Of a stretch of DNA of 64,000 nt, positions 8,403 through 16,109 are shown one piece after another. The translations under genes and the position numbers were made by a program. The notes under the pieces are model-generated. The model was not told the origin of the DNA and did not search any database. It saw nothing but the letters and a program-made list of their open reading frames with translations. The first letter of the stretch is position 1; each line of letters begins with the position of its first letter. The DNA is from Flavobacterium rhamnosiphilum (GTDB lineage Bacteria > Bacteroidota > Bacteroidia > Flavobacteriales > Flavobacteriaceae): the NCBI RefSeq assembly GCF_004349195.1, contig NZ_SMLG01000001.1, positions 310,001 to 374,000 of the forward strand, read 5' to 3'.

Positions 8403-8539
8403 GTAAAAAGTGTTCAGTGTTCAGTAAGCAGTGTTCAGTTTTCAAACATCAAAAATAATGTCAACTATTCCGTTCGTATCCCGATGCTTCGGGACTGCAA
8501 TCAAAAATCGTTAATCGGCAATCTTAAATCAAATTGCCT
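8403..8539. repeat. Repeat-filled spacer
   Basis: This spacer contains a run of GTGTTCAGT-type units (8408-8440), the palindrome tcccgatgcttcggga (8478-8493), and AATCAAAAATCGTTAATC (8499 onward). The last motif recurs near 32460 and 46951. Confidence 0.7.
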
Positions 8540-9541
8540 TTATTCAAAAACCAGCGTACTACATTTTTTATTGACATTAATAGTCACTTTGTTCCCTAAA
8601 ATCAATGCTCTATTGTCTTGAATGTGACCAGCAGGAAAATTATAAAGTACCGGAATGTTGTATTTTTTGGTAACATCCTCGATAATTTCTATTGCGTTTT
8701 TTCCCCATGGAATGTCATTGTCCTTCATTTTTGTCATGGAACCCACAACAATTCCTTTGATGCTTTCCAGACAACCATTTCGTTTTAAATTCATCATCAT
8801 GCGGTCAATGTGATACAAATATTCGTCTAAATCTTCCAAGAATAAGATTTTATCAGAACAATCAATCGCTGATGGTGAACCGAACAAACTGTACAGAATC
8901 GATAAATTTCCGCCCACTAATTCCCCGGTAGCTTTTCCGGGTCTATTCATCAAGAAAGGATCTATTTCGTACGATAGTTTTTCGCCAAACAAAGCAATTC
9001 TCATCGTTTCTATGGCTTCGGGAGTGGCTTTAGGAACGGTTATCGGCATGATTCCGTGAATGGATTTGAAACCCATAGTATTCAAATGATTGTGTAAAAC
9101 GGTCACATCGCTAAAACCTACAATCCATTTCGGATTTTTTTTGAACGCAGTAAAATCCAATAAATCGATCATTCGCACGGTTCCGTATCCGCCTTTTACG
9201 CACCAAATGGCTTTTATATTTGGATTGTCCAGTTGCTGCTGAAAATCGGCTGCGCGTTGTTCATCGGTGCCGGCTAATTGATCTTTATCTAAGCCAATGG
9301 TACTGCCAATAACAACTTCGAGTCCCCAACTGTGCAACAAATCGATGGCGGGTTTCAAGTTGTCATCTATATTTTTTCGGGCTGTTGCCAAAATAGCTAC
9401 GGTATCTCCTTTTTGTAAATTTGGTGGTGTGATCATTTGTGATTGGGCTTGACTGTTGAAAGATTGTAAAACAAAAATAAGGAATAGAAATTTATATAAA
9501 ACAGGATGACGTGAGATAAAAGTAAACGGGTTGGCATTCAT
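8540..9541 (-). CDS. LD-carboxypeptidase, S66 family
   Basis: A serine peptidase of family S66 (LdcA type), which trims the terminal D-Ala from L,D-linked murein tetrapeptides during cell-wall recycling. The start was placed at 9541 (MNANPFTFIS) rather than an in-frame ATG 96 bp upstream. That start puts a signal peptide at residues 15-33 ending SQAQSQ. The protein is then 333 residues, with GGYG at 117-120, nucleophile Ser144 in GFSDVTVLH, Glu236 in FLEDLDE, and His306 in PAGHIQDN. This is the complete Ser-Glu-His triad of the family. An export signal suggests periplasmic action, unlike the cytosolic E. coli LdcA. The gene is divergent from the EEP-family hydrolase. Confidence 0.9.
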   Translation of the reverse strand: MNANPFTFISRHPVLYKFLFLIFVLQSFNSQAQSQMITPPNLQKGDTVAILATARKNIDDNLKPAIDLLHSWGLEVVIGSTIGLDKDQLAGTDEQRAADFQQQLDNPNIKAIWCVKGGYGTVRMIDLLDFTAFKKNPKWIVGFSDVTVLHNHLNTMGFKSIHGIMPITVPKATPEAIETMRIALFGEKLSYEIDPFLMNRPGKATGELVGGNLSILYSLFGSPSAIDCSDKILFLEDLDEYLYHIDRMMMNLKRNGCLESIKGIVVGSMTKMKDNDIPWGKNAIEIIEDVTKKYNIPVLYNFPAGHIQDNRALILGNKVTINVNKKCSTLVFE

Positions 9542-9695
9542 GTTGTATTGTTTTTCTAAAATAATTCGAATCATGGAGTCTTGAAAAGACAAAAACAAAG
9601 ATAGACAATTAGAAAATAATTTTAAGTTCGCGGTCAAATGACTATTTTTACAATAAGCAGATTCAAAAAGGAATCAAATCAACGACTGGAAATAA

Positions 9696-10814
9696 ATGGT
9701 ACTTATGAGAATTACGCACTGGATTCCTATTCTTTTTTTATTTTTTCCAATAGCAAAATCGAATGCGCAACAGAAAAAATATGTCATTCATACCGTTGCA
9801 TTTTATAATTTCGAAAACCTTTTTGATACCATAAACGATCCCGCCACTTTTGATGAAGAATGGACACCAACAGGTTTGCAGCGCTGGACATTTGATAAAT
9901 ACGAAAAGAAACTTGGGAACTTAGCCCGCGTTTTATCTGAAATAGGTTCTGCCGAAAACACGGATTCACCCACATTTATTGGCGGCTGTGAAATAGAGAA
10001 CAGAGGTGTTTTGGAAGATTTGGTCAAACAACCCAAACTGATTGAGAAAGAGTACGGAATCATCCATTTTGATTCGCCTGACAAAAGAGGAATCGATGTC
10101 GCTTTGTTGTATCAAAAAAAGAAGTTTCAGCCCACGAGTTATACCAATATTCCTTTATACATTTATAAAGAAGGTACCGCCACGAATGAAAATTCCAAAG
10201 CCAGTTTCGAAGAAAAAACAGATGATGAATTGCAAGTAAGTACCAAAAATTATCGGGTTTACACGCGAGATCAATTATTGGTAACCGGATTTCTGGACGG
10301 AGAGGAAATCAATATCATTGTCAATCACTGGCCGTCCCGTTCCGGTGGCGAGAAAAAATCAAGTCCGTTCCGGGAAGCCGCAGGAGCATTAAACCGAAAA
10401 GTAATTGACTCCCTGCAGCGAAAAAACCCAAATGCAAAAGTGATTACGTTGGGTGATTTAAATGATGGGCCGTATAACAAAAGTGTCAAATTGGGGCTTG
10501 GCGCGAAAGCAAAAAAGACGGATGTGCTTCCGTTTGGGATTTACAATCCATTTGAGGAAATGGCCAAGAAAGGATTTGGAACCATCGCATTTCGGGATGC
10601 TTGGGATGTTTTTGACCAGATAATGGTTTCCGAAACCTTAATACAATCGGATTATACGAGCTTTCGATATTGGAAAGCCGGAATTTACAACAAGTCGTTT
10701 TTGATACAAACCAGCGGACAATATAAAGGCTATCCGTTACGACATTCCACCACCGAAATAGGATTTAGCGACCATTTTCCCGTGTATATTTATTTGATTA
10801 AGGAAAAAAAATAA
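9696..10814 (+). CDS. Secreted endonuclease/exonuclease/phosphatase-family protein
   Basis: A 372-residue protein with a signal peptide (hydrophobic at 9-20, ending KSNAQQ). Translation may start at Met4 (9705). The mature part shows the EEP fold: FYNFENLFDT (37-46), the metal-binding Glu in GGCEIENRG, VNHWPSRSGG, TLGDLNDGP with the catalytic Asp-Asn pair, and the terminal GFSDHFPVYI with the Asp-His pair. It is likely a periplasmic or surface metal-dependent phosphoesterase or nuclease; the substrate is not evident. It is followed 40 bp later by 3-hydroxyanthranilate dioxygenase, but no pathway link is apparent. Confidence 0.88.
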   Translation: MVLMRITHWIPILFLFFPIAKSNAQQKKYVIHTVAFYNFENLFDTINDPATFDEEWTPTGLQRWTFDKYEKKLGNLARVLSEIGSAENTDSPTFIGGCEIENRGVLEDLVKQPKLIEKEYGIIHFDSPDKRGIDVALLYQKKKFQPTSYTNIPLYIYKEGTATNENSKASFEEKTDDELQVSTKNYRVYTRDQLLVTGFLDGEEINIIVNHWPSRSGGEKKSSPFREAAGALNRKVIDSLQRKNPNAKVITLGDLNDGPYNKSVKLGLGAKAKKTDVLPFGIYNPFEEMAKKGFGTIAFRDAWDVFDQIMVSETLIQSDYTSFRYWKAGIYNKSFLIQTSGQYKGYPLRHSTTEIGFSDHFPVYIYLIKEKK

Positions 10815-10854
10815 CGATTTATTATTTCATAACTTTACATTTAAAATTAAAAAA

Positions 10855-11394
10855 ATGGCAATTGCAAAACCTTTCAACCTCAATAAATGGATTGACGAAA
10901 ACCGTCATCTTCTTAAGCCACCTGTTGGCAATAAAAATTTATACAGAGAATCCGGTGATTATATTGTTATGATTGTTGCGGGTCCAAACGTCCGAAAAGA
11001 CTATCATTACAACGAAACCGAAGAATTGTTTTACCAACTTGAAGGCTCCATCAAAGTGATTATTCAAGAAGATGGCGAGCGCAAAGAAATGGAATTGCAT
11101 GCCGGTGACATGTACCTTCATCCTGCCAAAATTCCGCATTCTCCGGTGCGTTCCGAAGGTTCCATAGGACTTGTTATCGAACGCAAAAGAGCTGGAAAAG
11201 GATTCACGGATGGTTTATTGTGGTTTTGCGATAACTGCAATCATAAGCTGCACGAGGTTTATTTTGAACTGCATAATATCGAGAAAGATTTTCTGCCTCA
11301 TTTTGAACATTTTTATAATTCAGAAAAGATGCGAACCTGCGAAAAATGCGGAACCGTAATGGAAACCGACTCTAGATTTATTGCCCAAAAGTAA
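10855..11394 (+). CDS. nbaC: 3-hydroxyanthranilate 3,4-dioxygenase
   Basis: A 179-residue cupin that opens 3-hydroxyanthranilate to 2-amino-3-carboxymuconate semialdehyde in the kynurenine branch of tryptophan breakdown or quinolinate synthesis. The Fe(II) ligands are visible: His51 and Glu57 in KDYHYNETEELFYQ, and His95 in AKIPHSPVRSEG. The conserved IERKR follows. The bacterial-type C-terminal rubredoxin-like site is complete, with Cys125-x2-Cys128 and Cys162-x2-Cys165. Length matches the bacterial family. No other kynurenine-pathway gene adjoins it. The downstream aldehyde dehydrogenase is of ALDH7 type, not an obvious aminomuconate semialdehyde dehydrogenase. Confidence 0.96.
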   Translation: MAIAKPFNLNKWIDENRHLLKPPVGNKNLYRESGDYIVMIVAGPNVRKDYHYNETEELFYQLEGSIKVIIQEDGERKEMELHAGDMYLHPAKIPHSPVRSEGSIGLVIERKRAGKGFTDGLLWFCDNCNHKLHEVYFELHNIEKDFLPHFEHFYNSEKMRTCEKCGTVMETDSRFIAQK

Positions 11395-11400
11395 TTTTCA

Positions 11401-11480
11401 GGAGCTATTCCCGCTATTCGTTCTATCTTTTGTGGCTTAAAGAAAGCCACAAAAGGATGCCACTGCTATCGGGGCTAAAA
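11401..11480 (+). repeat. Dispersed intergenic element, copy 1
   Basis: About 78 bp starting ggagctattcccgctattcg. It aligns with 63635-63720. It contains a hairpin (GTGGCTT/AAGCCAC) whose counterpart in the other copy has changed to a CTGGCT/AGCCAG pairing. Confidence 0.8.
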
Positions 11481-11500
11481 ACCATACACAGAACCATTTT

Positions 11501-11525
11501 GTCATTCCGACGAAGGAGGAATCTC
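11501..11525 (+). repeat. GTCATT-type dispersed repeat, diverged copy
   Basis: gtcattccgacgaaggagga is a diverged relative of the gtcattgcgaggaacgaagc elements at 29433-29458 and 63589-63614. This repeat type is common between genes in many Bacteroidota. Confidence 0.6.
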
Positions 11526-11643
11526 AATCAATTAATAATTTATAAATGTTTTTGGCTTGATTATTAGGTAAAATGAGGTGAAAAATTTCAATGTGAAACA
11601 ACAAAATAAAAGTGGCAATGTTTAGTATTTCACGTTAAATCAA

Positions 11644-11651
11644 TATATTTG
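11644..11651 (+). promoter_or_regulatory. -7 element of the aldehyde dehydrogenase gene
   Basis: TATATTTG lies 37 bp upstream of the ATG at 11688. A TTTAG about 20 bp further up may be a weak -33. Confidence 0.5.
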
Positions 11652-11687
11652 TAAAAAAATATAACAATTTTTAATAAAAAAGTTACA

Positions 11688-13235
11688 ATGATAACAATAG
11701 CAGATCAATTCGGAATCAAAGAAGCCCTTAAGCAATTAGGGATTGAGGAAATAAATGAAGGAACATCAACTGGAGCAGCTAATTTTGCTAACGGAAAAAT
11801 CATCGAAAGTTATTCGCCAGCAGATGGGACTTTAATTGGAAAAGTAAAAACGTCTTCTAAAGAAGATTATGAAAAAGCAATGCAAAAAGCTTCGGAAGCG
11901 TTCTTAGAATGGCGTATGGTTCCAGCTCCTAAAAGAGGTGATATCGTTCGTCAGATGGGAGATGAATTAAGAAAATTCAAAGAACCTCTTGGAAAACTGG
12001 TTTCTTATGAAATGGGAAAAAGTCTTCAGGAAGGATATGGTGAAGTTCAGGAAATGATTGACATTTGTGATTTTGCGGTGGGATTATCCCGTCAATTGTA
12101 TGGATTAACAATGCACTCTGAAAGACCTTTGCACAGAATGTATGAGCAATACCACCCAATAGGAACGGTTGGAATCATTTCGGCGTTTAACTTTCCGGTA
12201 GCAGTTTGGAGTTGGAACGCAATGATTGCCTGGATTTGTGGCGATGTTGCAATCTGGAAACCAAGTTCAAAAACGCCTTTATGTGGAGTGGCTTGTCAGA
12301 ATATTATTAAAAGTGTTTTAGAAAGAAATAATGTTCCTGAAGGCGTTAGTTGTTTGGTAACTGGAAACGAATCAGGGGATTTAATCAATAACGACAAAAG
12401 AATTTCGTTGGTTTCTTTTACAGGATCAACTAGAATTGGACGTCACGTATCAAAAACCGTTGCAGAACGTTTTGGAAATACAATCCTTGAATTAGGAGGG
12501 AACAATGCGATTATCGTTTCGGAAAATGCGGATATCAGTATGGTATTGGTGGGAGCCGTTTTTGGAGCGGTAGGAACAGCAGGACAACGTTGTACATCAA
12601 CCAGACGTTTAATCATTCACGAAAGTATGTATGACAAAACCATCAGCATATTGAAAAATGCGTACGGTCAATTGCAAATTGGGAATCCATTGGACGAAAA
12701 GAACCACGTTGGACCGCTAATCGACAAAGGAGCTGTTCAGGATTATTTGAATGCGATTGAAAGCGCCAAAAAAGAAGGCGGGAAAATGATTGTTGAAGGC
12801 GGATTGGTAGAAGGCGAAGGATATGAAAGTGGTTGTTATGTAAGACCATGTATCATTGAAGCTGAAAATCATTTTGACATCGTTCAAACAGAGACTTTTG
12901 CTCCTATTTTATATGTAATGAAATACAGCACGATTGAAGAAGCGATTGCCTTGCAAAACGGTGTTCCACAAGGACTTTCTTCTTCTATTTTTACAAACAG
13001 CATGAGAGAAATGGAATTGTTCCTTTCTCAATCTGGTTCTGATTGTGGAATTGCCAATATAAATATTGGTACTTCCGGAGCAGAAATTGGAGGTGCTTTT
13101 GGTGGTGAAAAAGAAACGGGTGGCGGACGTGAATCCGGTTCTGATGCTTGGAAAGCCTACATGAGAAGACAAACCAATACGATCAATTACGGAACCCAAT
13201 TGCCATTGGCACAAGGAATCAGATTTGATTTGTAG
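11688..13235 (+). CDS. Aldehyde dehydrogenase, ALDH7 (alpha-aminoadipic semialdehyde dehydrogenase type)
   Basis: A 515-residue NAD(P)-dependent aldehyde dehydrogenase. Catalytic Cys302 lies in TAGQRCTSTRR and Glu268 in LELGGNN, so spacing matches the superfamily. WKPSSKTPL supplies the cofactor-binding Lys. The wording throughout fits antiquitin/ALDH7, including GTVGIISAFNFPVAVWSWN, FTGSTRIGRHVS, and GAEIGGAFGGEKETGGGRESGSDAWKAYM (split here by family reading). ALDH7 members oxidise alpha-aminoadipic semialdehyde in lysine degradation; that specificity is family knowledge, not shown here. The gene has its own promoter (11644) and a strong terminator (13255-13291), so it is probably monocistronic. 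Confidence 0.93.
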   Translation: MITIADQFGIKEALKQLGIEEINEGTSTGAANFANGKIIESYSPADGTLIGKVKTSSKEDYEKAMQKASEAFLEWRMVPAPKRGDIVRQMGDELRKFKEPLGKLVSYEMGKSLQEGYGEVQEMIDICDFAVGLSRQLYGLTMHSERPLHRMYEQYHPIGTVGIISAFNFPVAVWSWNAMIAWICGDVAIWKPSSKTPLCGVACQNIIKSVLERNNVPEGVSCLVTGNESGDLINNDKRISLVSFTGSTRIGRHVSKTVAERFGNTILELGGNNAIIVSENADISMVLVGAVFGAVGTAGQRCTSTRRLIIHESMYDKTISILKNAYGQLQIGNPLDEKNHVGPLIDKGAVQDYLNAIESAKKEGGKMIVEGGLVEGEGYESGCYVRPCIIEAENHFDIVQTETFAPILYVMKYSTIEEAIALQNGVPQGLSSSIFTNSMREMELFLSQSGSDCGIANINIGTSGAEIGGAFGGEKETGGGRESGSDAWKAYMRRQTNTINYGTQLPLAQGIRFDL

Positions 13236-13254
13236 CAACAAATTATAACAAACT

Positions 13255-13291
13255 AAAAAAGGCAATTTGAATATTTCAAATTGCCTTTTTT
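13255..13291 (+). terminator. Rho-independent terminator after the aldehyde dehydrogenase gene
   Basis: An 11-bp core stem (ggcaatttgaa/ttcaaattgcc) is extended by A and T runs and ends in a T7 tract. It lies 19 bp after the stop. Confidence 0.9.
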
Positions 13292-13304
13292 TAGTATTAT
13301 AGAT

Positions 13305-13352
13305 TCCTTCGTGAACTTTGTGAAAAAATCGTTGTGTTCTTTGTGGTTAAAC
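13305..13352. repeat. CTTTGTG-type dispersed repeat, copy 1
   Basis: ccttcgtgaactttgtgaaa...ctttgtggttaaa resembles 25750-25792. It is a common intergenic motif in Bacteroidota as I recall. Confidence 0.55.
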
Positions 13353-13356
13353 CGTT

Positions 13357-13854
13357 CTATAAATTGAAAGAAGCACCAATATTAAACGTAAATTGGTTGT
13401 TCAATTTATCAAAACCTACTGCATCCGTTTTATAACTGGCGATAGGAATTCCAGCTTCGGTGAAAACACCAAAACCTTCCGTAAAGAAATAACGGAATCC
13501 TAAATGTGCACCAAAATTTCGTAAACCTAAATCCAATCCTGGGTAAACATCCATTTTTTCATCCAATTGAAAAACATTTCCCAAGTTTGCATTGAATCTC
13601 ACTTTAGCATCAATTCGATCATCAAATTCAGGCTTATTTCCTAAATCATCAGTAGAAACAGATAGCAAATAAGAAGTGACAAATCCGTACGACATGTTTT
13701 CTCCAAGTCCAAAATCAGCGGAAAGACGAATTCCCGATCCTCCATTTTGAAAGTTAGCTCCAACATCAAATTTAACGTCTCCTTTTCCTTTGAAAGCCTG
13801 AGCATTGATCAAGCCAACGGTCAATAGCAATACTAATGTAGTAATCTTTTTCAT
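13357..13854 (-). CDS. Small outer-membrane beta-barrel protein
   Basis: A 165-residue protein with a clear Sec signal peptide (MKKITTLVLLLTVGLINAQA, cleavage near residue 19). The mature part alternates polar and hydrophobic residues in short strands separated by Gly/Asn/Asp turns, for example GIRLSADFGLGENMSYGFVT. It ends with FTFNIGASFNL, a terminal strand closing on a hydrophobic residue. This fits an 8-strand barrel of the kind very common in Flavobacteriia. No ligand or enzymatic motif is seen. A TACTTTTG -7 element at 13878-13885 lies 24 bp upstream on the minus strand. Function unknown. Confidence 0.85.
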   Translation of the reverse strand: MKKITTLVLLLTVGLINAQAFKGKGDVKFDVGANFQNGGSGIRLSADFGLGENMSYGFVTSYLLSVSTDDLGNKPEFDDRIDAKVRFNANLGNVFQLDEKMDVYPGLDLGLRNFGAHLGFRYFFTEGFGVFTEAGIPIASYKTDAVGFDKLNNQFTFNIGASFNL

Positions 13855-13897
13855 ACTCTTAATTTTTTTAAGTGGGGCAAAAGTAGTTCAATAAGAT

Positions 13898-14623
13898 CTA
13901 ATTTCTTCCTTTTTCGTCAAAATACAATTGGTTCAATGGTTCGCTTTGCCAGAATTCCTTAGTATCAACATCCATAATGGTCAATGGCCCTTTGAAGGCA
14001 GCGCCGGTATCCACATTCCAGATATTTGCTTTTTGAACTGGAGTTGATTCGCCAATTCGGGTGACGGGCGTATGACCAATGTAAATTTCGGTATACAAAG
14101 TAAAGCGTTTTGGGTAGAAAATGTCATCCGTTTTCATGGTTTTGTCTAATGCCAAAGCTGTTTCCCATAAGGTTCTGTCCCAATAAAAAAGCCCGGGAAA
14201 ATATTCAAAATCAACACCGTTCATATTGGTAAAACCAGCATGAACAAACAGGCGTCGTTGCTCGTCCAAATAAAAATTATCCAGCGATTTTAGGAATTCA
14301 ACATGCTTTTTCTTGGTTTCTAAGGTGACAGATTCGTAGGCCAAAACCGTTGCTTCACCACCATGTTTGTACCACAACAGATTGTCTTTGCTTTCGTCAA
14401 GCCATTCGAGCAATAAATCATCATGATTGCCTCGAATGCAAATACAGTTTTGTTTGGTTTTTAAATCAATTATAAAATCAAGTACTTGAGGGGATTGGCT
14501 CCAGCCATCAACGTAATCCCCCAGAAAAATCAGGGTGTCGTTTTTAGTAACGTTGGCTCTTTCCATAATTTGGTGCAGCGCTCGCAAACCACCGTGGATA
14601 TCGCCTATGACAAGTGTTCTCAT
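13898..14623 (-). CDS. Calcineurin-like metallophosphoesterase (serine/threonine phosphatase type)
   Basis: A 241-residue cytosolic protein with the complete metallophosphoesterase signature: GDIHG with Asp8 and His10, GDYVDG with Asp36, RGNHDD with Asn66-His67, a later VHAGF, and a YIGHTPV motif near the C-terminus. The layout matches PrpA/PrpB-like and ApaH-like bacterial phosphatases. Either protein dephosphorylation or nucleotide hydrolysis is possible. It stands alone, minus strand, downstream of a 460-bp spacer. The family is secure; the substrate is unresolved. Confidence 0.92.
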   Translation of the reverse strand: MRTLVIGDIHGGLRALHQIMERANVTKNDTLIFLGDYVDGWSQSPQVLDFIIDLKTKQNCICIRGNHDDLLLEWLDESKDNLLWYKHGGEATVLAYESVTLETKKKHVEFLKSLDNFYLDEQRRLFVHAGFTNMNGVDFEYFPGLFYWDRTLWETALALDKTMKTDDIFYPKRFTLYTEIYIGHTPVTRIGESTPVQKANIWNVDTGAAFKGPLTIMDVDTKEFWQSEPLNQLYFDEKGRN

Positions 14624-15086
14624 GTACGGGTTGTTCTTTTATTAGTATAAAAACAGCAGGAAATGCGTGCTATTTTTCAAGTCATAAAATTAAGTAAAAG
14701 AGTGATGAAGTACTACTTTTTAACTTATTTTTTTAACTAAATTAAAAGGAGCTGTATTTCAAAAAAATGTAATTTTTATAGCAAATAACGATACCAAATT
14801 CCTCAAATCTCATTTTAAAGGGAACCCAAAATATCACTGTTTTTGGTGATTGTTTTATTTAATTTTTCAGATTAGTTTTACAAAAAAATTAAACCCTCTC
14901 AAAATGAGTGCACTTCTTGCGTTATCGTTACTTTTGGCTAAACTGATCTGTCAAGTTTTAAAAGAATTGTTGGCTTTGATTTAAAACTGAGGATTTATGC
15001 AAGTAGAAAATAGATTTGATTGTAAATATCTTACACGCAAATTAAAACACAACAAAGGTTTTCAAATTTCAAGAAGCTAAAATTAT
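14624..15086. other. Divergent spacer between the phosphatase and response-regulator genes
   Basis: This AT-rich spacer of 463 bp carries one notable open frame, the 26-codon hydrophobic ORF at 14904-14984. No tRNA, strong terminator or further reading frame was recognised. Confidence 0.5.
14904..14984 (+). CDS. Possible 26-residue hydrophobic peptide
   Basis: ATG to TAA encodes a peptide beginning MSALLALSLLLAKLICQVLK and ending in six more residues. It is Leu/Ala-rich, with one Cys at position 16 and three lysine or glutamate residues. It could form a single membrane helix or an amphipathic helix. It lies 102 bp upstream of an orphan response-regulator gene on the same strand. Such an ORF could be a leader peptide, a small toxin or a signal peptide-type molecule. 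It may also be chance, though composition is less AT-driven than the surrounding spacer. No ribosome-binding site is obvious, which is normal for Bacteroidota. Confidence 0.35.
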   Translation: MSALLALSLLLAKLICQVLKELLALI

Positions 15087-15740
15087 ATGTGTCTAAAAGT
15101 TTTATTAGTTGATGATCATGTTATGATTACAGATTGCTATAAAATGGCTTTAAAAGATTTAGAAATAAATTCAGAAATCACCTCGGTCAATTCTTTGAAG
15201 TGCGCATATAATTTCGTTTTTAAGCAAAATCTGGAAGTTATTGATTTGGCAGTGTTAGATTTGAGTATGCCAGAGTGTTTAGAAAATAATTTAAAAAACG
15301 GAGAAGATTTAGCAAGGTTATTACGAACGAAGCACCCTGAAATTAAAATTATTTTTATCTCAGGATATTTAAATAAGCTTACATTAAGCAGCATTATAAA
15401 AAATATAAATCCAGAAGGTTTAATCGAAAAATCAGATCTTAATTATGACTCAATTCACGTTATTTTTAAGAAAATTATCGAAGGAGAGGTTTATAAAAGT
15501 GAAAGAATAAACAAAACCATCAACGAGAACAGCATTAATAAGATACATTTTGACAGTTTGAATAGAGAAATTATTCTTCTGATTTCACAAGGGATAACTA
15601 CTAAAAATATTCCCAATTATATACCTTTAACGCTAAGTGCAGTTCATAAAAGAAAATCGACTATAAAGGAATTGTTACATATTCATTCTGGGAATGACGA
15701 GGATATTATAAGAGAGTCTCGGAAAATAGGGATTATTTAA
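15087..15740 (+). CDS. Orphan response regulator (REC plus HTH)
   Basis: A 217-residue two-domain regulator. The receiver domain (about 3-130) has the acidic pair Asp9-Asp10, phosphoacceptor Asp58 in VLDLSMPE, Ser92 in IIFISG, and Lys115 in IEKSD, so it should be phosphorylatable. Residues about 155-200 form a LuxR/NarL-like helix-turn-helix (LNREIILLISQGITTKNI...LTLSAVHKRKSTIKELL). No histidine kinase gene lies in the window. Its own hairpin terminator follows (15763-15797). Next downstream are a palindrome and the lipoprotein/membrane-protein pair at 16110-17106, which make attractive targets, but control of them is inference. The gene is AT-rich relative to the core genes. Confidence 0.9.
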   Translation: MCLKVLLVDDHVMITDCYKMALKDLEINSEITSVNSLKCAYNFVFKQNLEVIDLAVLDLSMPECLENNLKNGEDLARLLRTKHPEIKIIFISGYLNKLTLSSIIKNINPEGLIEKSDLNYDSIHVIFKKIIEGEVYKSERINKTINENSINKIHFDSLNREIILLISQGITTKNIPNYIPLTLSAVHKRKSTIKELLHIHSGNDEDIIRESRKIGII

Positions 15741-15762
15741 AAGTTATAATTATTGGAGTAGA

Positions 15763-15797
15763 AAAACTTCTTTGATTGTTTTAAAGAAGTGTTTTTT
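15763..15797 (+). terminator. Terminator after the response-regulator gene
   Basis: An 11-bp stem (aaaacttcttt/aaagaagtgtt with one G-T pair) is followed by a T6 tract. Confidence 0.7.
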
Positions 15798-15996
15798 ATG
15801 AAACCTTAACAAAAAAGGTAGTAAAACTACCTTTGGTGTGTTTTTAATTTTCTTAGGTTTGAAAAACTTTATACCGAAAAAAAAATAAAGTATCTAATTT
15901 AAATTTTATTAAAATGAAAAAAAATATCATTTTATGCTATAATATATGACAAACGTTACGCTGAAAATAAAACAACAGAAAATCTTTCCGAATTGT

Positions 15997-16033
15997 CCGA
16001 GTAACTTATTGGTTGCTTTGATAAGTTACTCGG
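15997..16033. promoter_or_regulatory. 13-bp inverted repeat, possible operator or RNA hairpin
   Basis: ccgagtaacttat at 15997-16009 and ataagttactcgg at 16021-16033 form a perfect 13-bp inverted repeat around an 11-nt loop. No T tract follows, so it is not a typical terminator. It lies 77 bp upstream of the next start and could be a response-regulator binding site. Confidence 0.5.
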
Positions 16034-16109
16034 AAAGTGTACGCAATTTGACACGACAATCTGTGTTGAAATTTCAAAAAATGAAAAACTTATTCAAAAT
16101 AAAATTACA

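Larger units (their letters stand above)
15741..16109. other. Structured spacer upstream of the lipoprotein gene
   Basis: This 369-bp spacer holds the terminator at 15763-15797, a second 9-bp hairpin at 15814-15834 (aaaggtagt/actaccttt), and the palindrome at 15997-16033. A 10-codon ORF (16081-16113, peptide MKNLFKIKLQ) overlaps the start of the next gene. Confidence 0.6.

Noticed and set aside
8343-8621. 92-codon plus-strand frame across the YraN-carboxypeptidase spacer
   Set aside because: It runs through repeat units and the antisense of two real genes; the product has no credible composition.
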